Shown here one piece after another: positions 5,691 to 10,097 of a DNA stretch of 10,097 nt. The position numbers and the translations under genes are program-made. The notes beneath the pieces were generated by a model, which saw nothing but the letters and a program-made list of their open reading frames with translations, was not told the DNA's origin and made no database searches. The stretch is taken from the NCBI GenBank assembly GCA_023436945.1, contig JAEZHG010000190.1:1-10097 (forward strand). The letters are read 5' to 3'. The stretch comes from Pseudomonadota bacterium (GTDB lineage Bacteria; Pseudomonadota; Alphaproteobacteria; Caulobacterales; Caulobacteraceae). The stretch's first letter is position 1. The number at the start of each line of letters is the position of its first letter.

Positions 5691-6916
5691 CCCAGCCAGG
5701 CGCGCCGTCGAAGGTGTTTTCCAGCACCCTGATCATGATGGTGATCATCTATCTGGTGCTGGCTTTGGTCGCCTATAGCGCGGTCAGCTTCCAGTCTCCC
5801 GCGACGCTGGGGGCCGAGAAGTTTCTCACAGACTATGACGCCTTCTATGTCGCAGGTCTGATAGCGGGCGAGGGCAATGCGGGGCAGGGGTATTACGAGG
5901 CCTATCTGCGGCCCTATCAGGCAGCCTATGCGGATGGTGAGTCCTTCATGCCGTGGACCTATCCGCCGGTTGTGACCCTGATCATGCAGGGGTTTGCGTC
6001 AATCCCGATCGGCGTGTCCTATGTGATCTATATGGCGATCGGGATGATCGGTTGCTTCTGGCTTCTGCGTAAGACGGCCGGGGCGTATCTGCCAGGGATG
6101 CTGATCCTGATGTTTCCGGTCATCGCCCTGAACGTCAAAACCGGCCAGAACGGATTTCATACAGCGGCATTGGTGGGGCTGTTTTTGCTGTCCTATATGA
6201 AGGGGCTTAAAGTTGCGGGCGTGCCGCTTGGTCTGATGATCATCAAGCCGCACCTGGCGGTTGGCCTGTCTCTTCTGACCCTGCTGGGATGGCGGGTTTG
6301 GACCGCTGTCATAGCGGCAGTGGTTGTGGCGGTCGCGCTGGCACTACCGACCCTCGTCTATGGTAGCGGCATCTGGTCCGATTTCCTGAATGCCGTGCGC
6401 GAGTCTTCAGCCTTTCTGGAGAAGGGAGCCTATCCGCTGGAGCGGATGACCTCCGTCTATGCCTTCCTGAAAAGCTTTCATGTCATCAGCGCGGTGGCCA
6501 TCGCGATCCATAGTCTTGTCGCCCTTTGTGCCTTGGGGGCGGTGGTTTGGGCTTGGGCCAAAAAACTCCCGTTCAAACAGCTGGCTGCGGTGGTCTGTGC
6601 GGCCTCAGTCTTGGTCAGCCCCTATAACTATGACTATGATCTGATGATCCTTGCGGTCGGACTGTCATTTATCATCGACGATCTGGTGGTCCGGACGCGC
6701 GGACTGGAGCGGTTGCTGGGCGGTCTGGCGCTGTGGTTTGCCACCAGTATGGGGACCATCGCCCAGATCGCGGACATGCCGCGTGAAGGCTATCTGCACC
6801 TGAACTATTCCATCGCCGCACCGATCCTGATCGGTCTGATGATCTGGTCGGGAAAAGTGCTCGCACGTCCTGTGCCAGAGAAAGCTTGGCCGGAAAATAA
6901 AGTCATCGAACAGTAA
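5687..6916 (+). CDS. GT87 (DUF2029)-type polytopic GT-C glycosyltransferase, candidate arabinofuranosyltransferase
   Basis: This 409-residue protein has roughly ten membrane helices and the layout of GT-C glycosyltransferases that use polyprenyl-phosphate sugars. The first periplasmic loop carries DYDAFYVAG (49-57), where GT87 enzymes have their catalytic Asp. Other family marks are TYPPVV (91-96), NVKTGQNG (149-156), IIKPHL (185-190) and SPYNYDYDL (311-319). The family includes mycobacterial PimE (polyprenyl-phosphomannose user) and, to my knowledge, AftC (polyprenyl-phosphoarabinose user). Encoded last in an operon that makes the arabinose donor, the likely donor is polyprenylphosphoryl-D-arabinofuranose; the acceptor cannot be seen. 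The ATG at 5687 overlaps the dprE2 stop (ATGA) and begins a short tail before the first helix. An upstream in-frame start at 5618 would overlap dprE2 by over 70 bp and is rejected. A periplasmic active site is expected. Confidence 0.85.
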   Translation: MTQPGAPSKVFSSTLIMMVIIYLVLALVAYSAVSFQSPATLGAEKFLTDYDAFYVAGLIAGEGNAGQGYYEAYLRPYQAAYADGESFMPWTYPPVVTLIMQGFASIPIGVSYVIYMAIGMIGCFWLLRKTAGAYLPGMLILMFPVIALNVKTGQNGFHTAALVGLFLLSYMKGLKVAGVPLGLMIIKPHLAVGLSLLTLLGWRVWTAVIAAVVVAVALALPTLVYGSGIWSDFLNAVRESSAFLEKGAYPLERMTSVYAFLKSFHVISAVAIAIHSLVALCALGAVVWAWAKKLPFKQLAAVVCAASVLVSPYNYDYDLMILAVGLSFIIDDLVVRTRGLERLLGGLALWFATSMGTIAQIADMPREGYLHLNYSIAAPILIGLMIWSGKVLARPVPEKAWPENKVIEQ

Positions 6917-6928
6917 TCGTCGACTGTT

Positions 6929-6962
6929 GGGCGCTGTGGCAAAGCTTCAGCGCCCGATTTTT
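6929..6962 (+). terminator. Intrinsic terminator of the arabinose-donor operon
   Basis: GGGCGCTG (6929-6936) pairs perfectly with CAGCGCCC (6948-6955) around an 11-nt loop, followed by GATTTTT (6956-6962). It begins 12 bp after the GT87 stop. An 8-bp GC-rich stem plus T-run is a good Rho-independent terminator and marks the operon's end. Confidence 0.85.
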
Positions 6963-7016
6963 GAATGAAACTGCGATATGCCAAGCGTCGCTGTATTTAA
7001 GTCACTCATTTAGAAA

Positions 7017-7097
7017 CCGAATACCGGCTCGGCTTACGCCTCCGTAAGTCTACGGAAAGCGCCTTGCGTACACCTCCTGAGGAAGTTGTATGCGTAG
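7017..7097 (+). other. Hairpin-rich non-coding segment, possible structured RNA or leader
   Basis: The gap from 6963 to 7292 has no convincing long gene and is AT-richer than its neighbours. Within it three potential stems lie almost end to end. CCGA (7017-7020) pairs with TCGG (7029-7032). CTTACG (7033-7038) pairs with CGTAAG (7043-7048) around CCTC. CTACG (7050-7054) pairs with CGTAG (7093-7097), enclosing CGTACA (7067-7072) with TGTATG (7087-7092, one G-T). TCCGTA (7041-7046) can instead pair with TACGGA (7051-7056), which excludes the second and third stems. The inner loop shows CACCTCCT (7071-7078), identical to the anti-Shine-Dalgarno core of 16S rRNA. No promoter or terminator is clear, so an RNA product is only a candidate. 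Confidence 0.25.
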
Positions 7098-7119
7098 TAT
7101 CCCCTATAAAGAGCAATAG
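7090..7119 (+). other. Possible tiny ORF with its own Shine-Dalgarno (leader-peptide candidate)
   Basis: An ATG at 7090 opens a nine-codon frame (MRSIPYKEQ, stop TAG at 7117-7119) preceded at good distance by GAGGAAG (7079-7085). The Shine-Dalgarno and start lie inside the large stem-loop described at 7050-7097, so folding could hide them. Such short frames arise by chance and the codons show no attenuator-like run, so I give this low weight. Confidence 0.12.
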
Positions 7120-7204
7120 TTGTAGAAAATGCGGAACTAAATGAGCAGTTTACGCGATGTGTAGGTGCATTCCCATTTTCTAGCCTTGATTAGGCCAAGG
7201 GTGG

Positions 7205-7277
7205 CTTGTGCCTACAAGTCGAACAGTCGGGGTCTGGTGTGGGGGCTGCGACGTTGGTGCCCACCCGACACGTGTTG
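7205..7277 (+). promoter_or_regulatory. Candidate operator region of the TetR-family gene (two palindromes)
   Basis: Two inverted repeats precede the regulator. CTTGT-GCCT-ACAAG at 7205-7218 has perfect 5-bp arms. CGACACGTGTTG at 7266-7277 is a 12-bp palindrome with one mismatch, centred on CACGTG and ending 15 bp before the ATG at 7293. TetR-family proteins usually bind such palindromes at their own promoters, so autoregulation is plausible. Which of the two would be the operator is not decidable here. Confidence 0.3.
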
Positions 7278-7292
7278 CAGTTTGGTTTGAGT

Positions 7293-7916
7293 ATGCAGAA
7301 CGAAACCAAGGTCAAAGCCTCGCCCGACGGTCGTCACCTTCGCAGCGAGCGGAGCCGGTCGGTCATCGCCAAGGCCATGTTGGAATTGGTTCGTGAAACA
7401 GGTCAGATGCCGACGACCGATTCCGTTGCCGACCGTGCCGGAGTTTCGCGTCGTTCTGTGTTCCGTCACTATGCCGATGTCAGCGAACTTCTGAGCGCCG
7501 CCTACGAGCTTCAGCGCGAGGATGCCTTCACTCGCTATCCGCCGCGCGACCCTTCACAGTGGTCCGAAAGCGAGCGTGTTCAGGCCTTCACCGAGCGCGG
7601 CACCGCCCTTTATGAATATGTTTCGTCCGTGCGCCGCGCTGCGGTTCACATGTCGCGCGACTATCCGGTCCTGAATGACCTGATGCGTGATGATGACACC
7701 CTGCACCGCAGCCTGATTGCCAAGCTTTTTGACTCCTCGTTCGACAAGCTGAACGCGACCGACCGCATTACCTTCCTGAACACCTTGGTGGCGGCCAGCA
7801 GCTGGAGCGCGTGGGAGGCCATGCGTCACGAGCAGGGTCTGGATGTCGAGGCCGCGCGTGATGTGATCCGCACGACCTTCAACAGTGTTCTGGCCTACGC
7901 CAAGACCAAGGCCTAA
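7293..7916 (+). CDS. TetR/AcrR-family transcriptional regulator
   Basis: This 207-residue protein has the TetR architecture: an N-terminal helix (about 17-36) and a helix-turn-helix at 41-66 reading TTDSVADRAGVSRRSVFRHY, then an all-helical ligand and dimer domain without recognisable sequence marks. The arginine-rich recognition helix (SRRSVFRHY) is typical. The ATG at 7293 gives a normal short tail before the DNA-binding domain. A longer frame from a TTG at 7206 would add 29 residues of low-complexity sequence and is less likely, although no strong Shine-Dalgarno precedes 7293. The gene is convergent with the aldehyde and alcohol dehydrogenase pair. Control of those genes is possible by proximity only; the effector is unknown. 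Confidence 0.9.
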   Translation: MQNETKVKASPDGRHLRSERSRSVIAKAMLELVRETGQMPTTDSVADRAGVSRRSVFRHYADVSELLSAAYELQREDAFTRYPPRDPSQWSESERVQAFTERGTALYEYVSSVRRAAVHMSRDYPVLNDLMRDDDTLHRSLIAKLFDSSFDKLNATDRITFLNTLVAASSWSAWEAMRHEQGLDVEAARDVIRTTFNSVLAYAKTKA

Positions 7917-7932
7917 GGCCTGAAAAGCTGAA

Positions 7933-7955
7933 CGGCGGCGTGTGATACGCCGCCG
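7933..7955. terminator. Strong hairpin between convergent tetR and aldehyde dehydrogenase genes
   Basis: CGGCGGCGT (7933-7941) pairs perfectly with ACGCCGCCG (7947-7955) around the 5-nt loop GTGAT. It lies 16 bp after the regulator stop and 8 bp after the aldehyde dehydrogenase stop on the other strand. There is no T-run on the plus side. On the minus side the hairpin is followed by TTCAGCTTTTC, a weak U-tract. It probably serves both transcripts. Confidence 0.6.
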
Positions 7956-7963
7956 CCCAATCC

Positions 7964-9385
7964 TTACATCTTAAAGGCCAGATCGACGATCTGCTTGGCC
8001 CGCTTTCCATAGGGCGGGGCCATCAGGCGTGTGGTGTGCCAGCGCGGAGCCTTGAACACGGCGCGCGCGTGGCTCATTTCGGCAAAGCCATAGTGGCCGT
8101 GATAGGAGCCGCGACCGCTGGGGCCATTGCCGCCGAACGGCAACTGATCATTGGCAACGTGCAGCAGTGCGCCATTGACCGTCACACCACCCGAATGGGT
8201 GTGGTCCAGCACTTTCTCGACCTCGGCATTCTGTTGCGAGAAGACATAGAGCGCCAGCGGGCGGTCGCCATCGTACACATGGGCAATGGCCTGATCCAGA
8301 TCGGGCTTTGCAAACACAGGCAGCACAGGTCCGAAAATCTCTTCGCGCATCATGCGAAGGTTCTCCGGCGGATTGAGCACGACTGTGGGCGGGAATTTGC
8401 GTGTCGCGCGCACAGTATCGGCATCAAAGGCCGGCTGGATGATCTCGGCTCCGGCCTCGCGGGCCTCCTCGACCATGGATTCCAGGCGCGCGAAATGCTG
8501 TCCGGCGATGATGGTGGAATAGTCGGGGTTGTTGGCAAAGTCCGGATAGAAGGCTTCAACCTTGTCGGCGACGGCGCGGCCCAGTTTGCGGGCACTGTCG
8601 GCATCGCCAAGGGTGATGGCGTGATCGACCGCCACGCAGGTCTGGCCCGCATTGAGGAAACGGCCCCAGGCGATAGCGTGGGCGGCGTCCTCGACAGGAT
8701 AGCTGGCGCCGACGATGGCAGGGGACTTGCCACCCAGTTCCAGCGTGACCGGCACTAGGTTCTGGCCTGCGACCGCGGCCACGCTGCGGCCCACGCGGGT
8801 CGAGCCGGTAAAGAAGATGTGGTCGAAGGGCAGGGCGCTGAAGGCTTCGGCAAGATCGGGGCCGCCCTCGATGACCGCCACCTGATCCTCGGGGAAGGCC
8901 TCGTTCAAGAGGCGCTTCATAAGGGAATTGGTGTTGGGCGTCAGTTCCGACAGCTTCATCATGGCGCGGTTGCCCCCCGCCAGCGCCGTCGCCAGCACCA
9001 GCAGCGACAACTGCACCGGATAGTTCCACGGCGAGATGATGCCGACTACGCCCTTGGGGTCATGGCGCACGTATGAGCGACCCGGCTGGGCCAGCATAGG
9101 TGTAGGGACGCGTGTGGGCCTCATCCAGCGGCCAAGGTTCTTGCGCATGTCCTTGGTGCCGCGAAGCACGACAGACAGCTCCAGCAGGCGCGTTTCGATA
9201 TGGGCGCGGTGGCCAAAGTCTGCGGCCACCGCCTCGCACCATGCGTCCTGATGCTTGAGGCACAGTTCCTCGATCTTTTTCAGATCGGCGCGGCGCTTGT
9301 TGGCTGTACGGTTCGGTTCGGTCAGAAAGGCTTTGCGCTGGCGCTCCAGCAGCGGGTTCAGATCGGCGAGGGCAGTCTGGGTCAT
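7964..9385 (-). CDS. NAD(P)-dependent aldehyde dehydrogenase, coniferyl-aldehyde-dehydrogenase type
   Basis: This 473-residue ALDH oxidises an aldehyde to its acid. The catalytic set is intact: Asn121 in SPWNYP, GSTRVG at 194-199, Glu216 in ELGGKSP, nucleophile Cys250 in AGQTC, EEIFGPVLPV from 348, and PFGGNGPSGRG near the C-terminus. The compact length, the N-terminal RQRKAF and the late FGGxGxSGxGxYHGxxGF pattern place it with class-3-like and coniferyl-aldehyde dehydrogenases. Residues just after the cysteine read VAVDH, where relatives usually have VAPDY, which may alter the substrate tunnel. It starts 8 bp after the stop of the GMC alcohol dehydrogenase, so the two are one operon that could oxidise an alcohol through aldehyde to acid. 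The true substrate (aromatic, terpenoid or fatty) is not visible. The ATG at 9385 has only a weak ribosome binding site, consistent with coupling. Confidence 0.92.
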   Translation of the reverse strand: MTQTALADLNPLLERQRKAFLTEPNRTANKRRADLKKIEELCLKHQDAWCEAVAADFGHRAHIETRLLELSVVLRGTKDMRKNLGRWMRPTRVPTPMLAQPGRSYVRHDPKGVVGIISPWNYPVQLSLLVLATALAGGNRAMMKLSELTPNTNSLMKRLLNEAFPEDQVAVIEGGPDLAEAFSALPFDHIFFTGSTRVGRSVAAVAGQNLVPVTLELGGKSPAIVGASYPVEDAAHAIAWGRFLNAGQTCVAVDHAITLGDADSARKLGRAVADKVEAFYPDFANNPDYSTIIAGQHFARLESMVEEAREAGAEIIQPAFDADTVRATRKFPPTVVLNPPENLRMMREEIFGPVLPVFAKPDLDQAIAHVYDGDRPLALYVFSQQNAEVEKVLDHTHSGGVTVNGALLHVANDQLPFGGNGPSGRGSYHGHYGFAEMSHARAVFKAPRWHTTRLMAPPYGKRAKQIVDLAFKM

Positions 9386-9393
9386 AGCTGGGC

Positions 9394-10097
9394 CTATCGG
9401 CTAAGGATTATATCGGCAGCGCGGGTGGCGATCATCATCGACGGCGCATTGGTATTGCCGCCGATCAGACGCGGCATGATCGAGGCATCGACCACGCGCA
9501 GTGACTGCACACCATGCACGCGCAGCTGGGAATCCACCACCGACAGTTCGTCGTGGCCCATCTTGCAGGTGCCGACGGGGTGATAGAGCGTCTCGGCGCG
9601 GTTGCGCAGGTCATCCAGCAGTTCGCTGCGGGTCTGATAGGCCGGATTGGGCCAGATCTCTTCCTTGCGGTCGAAATCAAAGGCGCTGTGGGTCAGCACC
9701 TTGCGGGCCAGTTCCATACCGTCGAGCATGACCTCGACATCCTGCGGAGCCGACAGATATTTCGGATCGATATGCGGATGGACCTCGGGGTTGTTCGAGG
9801 TGATGCGCAGCTCGCCGCGGCTTTCCGGATAGAGGTGGCAGACGTGCAGCGACACACCGTGTCCGAAGGGCAGGCGGGCACCGTGCGGCGCGACCTTGGC
9901 CGGAATGAAGGCGAACTGCAGGTCCGGCAGATCTCCGGCGAGGGAGGACTTCAGGAAGCCCGCGCCCTGAACCGGATTGGTGCTCAAGAGACCGTGCTTG
10001 CCGGTCAGGAAGTTGAGGGTGCTTTGGGCCCATGCGCCCACCGTCGGGCCCGAAATGCCCAGCGAGGTTGTCGATCGGGTGGTGATCTGGCCCAGTA
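9394..10097 (-). CDS. GMC-family flavin alcohol dehydrogenase, C-terminal part (5' end outside window)
   Basis: The 233 visible residues are the C-terminal part of a glucose-methanol-choline oxidoreductase, an FAD enzyme that oxidises alcohols to aldehydes. The catalytic HPVGTCKMG with its active-site His is followed by the GMC C-terminal signature LRVVDASIMPRLIGGNTNAPSMMIATRAAD, split here as VVDASIMP and GGNTNAP (second catalytic residue Asn). Upstream, RGELRITSNNPEVHPHIDPKYL is the usual substrate-domain segment. The frame stays open to the right edge, so the N-terminal FAD-binding half lies beyond it. It resembles choline-dehydrogenase and AlkJ-like alcohol dehydrogenases; choline itself is not indicated. 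The aldehyde dehydrogenase encoded 8 bp downstream would take its product. Confidence 0.93.
   Translation of the reverse strand, partial: LGQITTRSTTSLGISGPTVGAWAQSTLNFLTGKHGLLSTNPVQGAGFLKSSLAGDLPDLQFAFIPAKVAPHGARLPFGHGVSLHVCHLYPESRGELRITSNNPEVHPHIDPKYLSAPQDVEVMLDGMELARKVLTHSAFDFDRKEEIWPNPAYQTRSELLDDLRNRAETLYHPVGTCKMGHDELSVVDSQLRVHGVQSLRVVDASIMPRLIGGNTNAPSMMIATRAADIILSR

Noticed and set aside
2185..6916. Mobile element carrying the arabinose operon
   Set aside because: No integrase, transposase or terminal inverted repeats are visible. The imperfect repeat of the tRNA end is reported only as a finding, not annotated as an attachment site.
7206..7292. TTG start extending the TetR protein by 29 residues
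   Set aside because: TetR proteins rarely carry such an extension, the added residues are low complexity, and the stretch contains the candidate operator palindromes.
1..10097. CRISPR array or other regularly spaced repeats
   Set aside because: No direct repeat of 20 bp or more at regular spacing was seen by eye in the intergenic regions.

Overview
This window reads as chromosomal DNA of an alphaproteobacterium, most plausibly a member of the Caulobacterales. That is inferred from the protein styles (UbiE, a pterin-4a-carbinolamine dehydratase and short-chain dehydrogenases), the moderately high GC content and the codon use. No rRNA or other taxonomic marker is present, so the placement is tentative. 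All assignments come from reading the translated sequence; no database search was run.

Left part (1-2107): a nearly complete ubiE (minus strand, last few codons cut by the window edge) is divergent from a two-gene unit. That unit encodes a pterin-4a-carbinolamine dehydratase and a classical short-chain dehydrogenase that overlap by ATGA. The divergent promoter region carries a repeated CCTAGG palindrome. A tRNA-Arg(CCG) gene follows at 2108-2184.

Centre (2340-6916): the main feature is a tightly packed five-gene operon whose start and stop codons overlap at every junction. It encodes a DPPR-synthase-type UbiA prenyltransferase, a GtrA-family membrane protein, DprE1, DprE2 and a GT87-type polytopic glycosyltransferase. 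In mycobacteria the first, third and fourth activities convert PRPP and polyprenyl phosphate into polyprenyl-phosphoryl-D-arabinofuranose, the D-arabinan donor. GtrA (Rv3789-like) and GT87 (PimE/AftC-like) proteins then act at the membrane. The operon therefore looks like a self-contained route for making and transferring D-arabinofuranose in a Gram-negative bacterium without an arabinogalactan-mycolate wall. The acceptor is unknown; LPS, pilin, a surface polysaccharide or a secreted glycolipid are all possible. The phosphatase step is not encoded here. The DprE1 residue matching the benzothiazinone-reactive cysteine is alanine. A good intrinsic terminator closes the operon at 6929-6962.

Intergenic region (6963-7292): this AT-richer stretch has no convincing long gene. 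It holds a run of small hairpins with a mutually exclusive alternative pairing, an anti-Shine-Dalgarno-like CACCTCCT, a possible nine-codon ORF with its own Shine-Dalgarno, and two palindromes close to the next gene.

Right part (7293-10097): a TetR-family regulator is convergent with an alcohol/aldehyde oxidation pair on the minus strand. The pair is a GMC-family flavin alcohol dehydrogenase (5' part outside the window) followed 8 bp later by a coniferyl-aldehyde-dehydrogenase-type ALDH. A strong hairpin lies between the convergent genes. The TetR protein may control this catabolic pair, but nothing in the sequence proves it.
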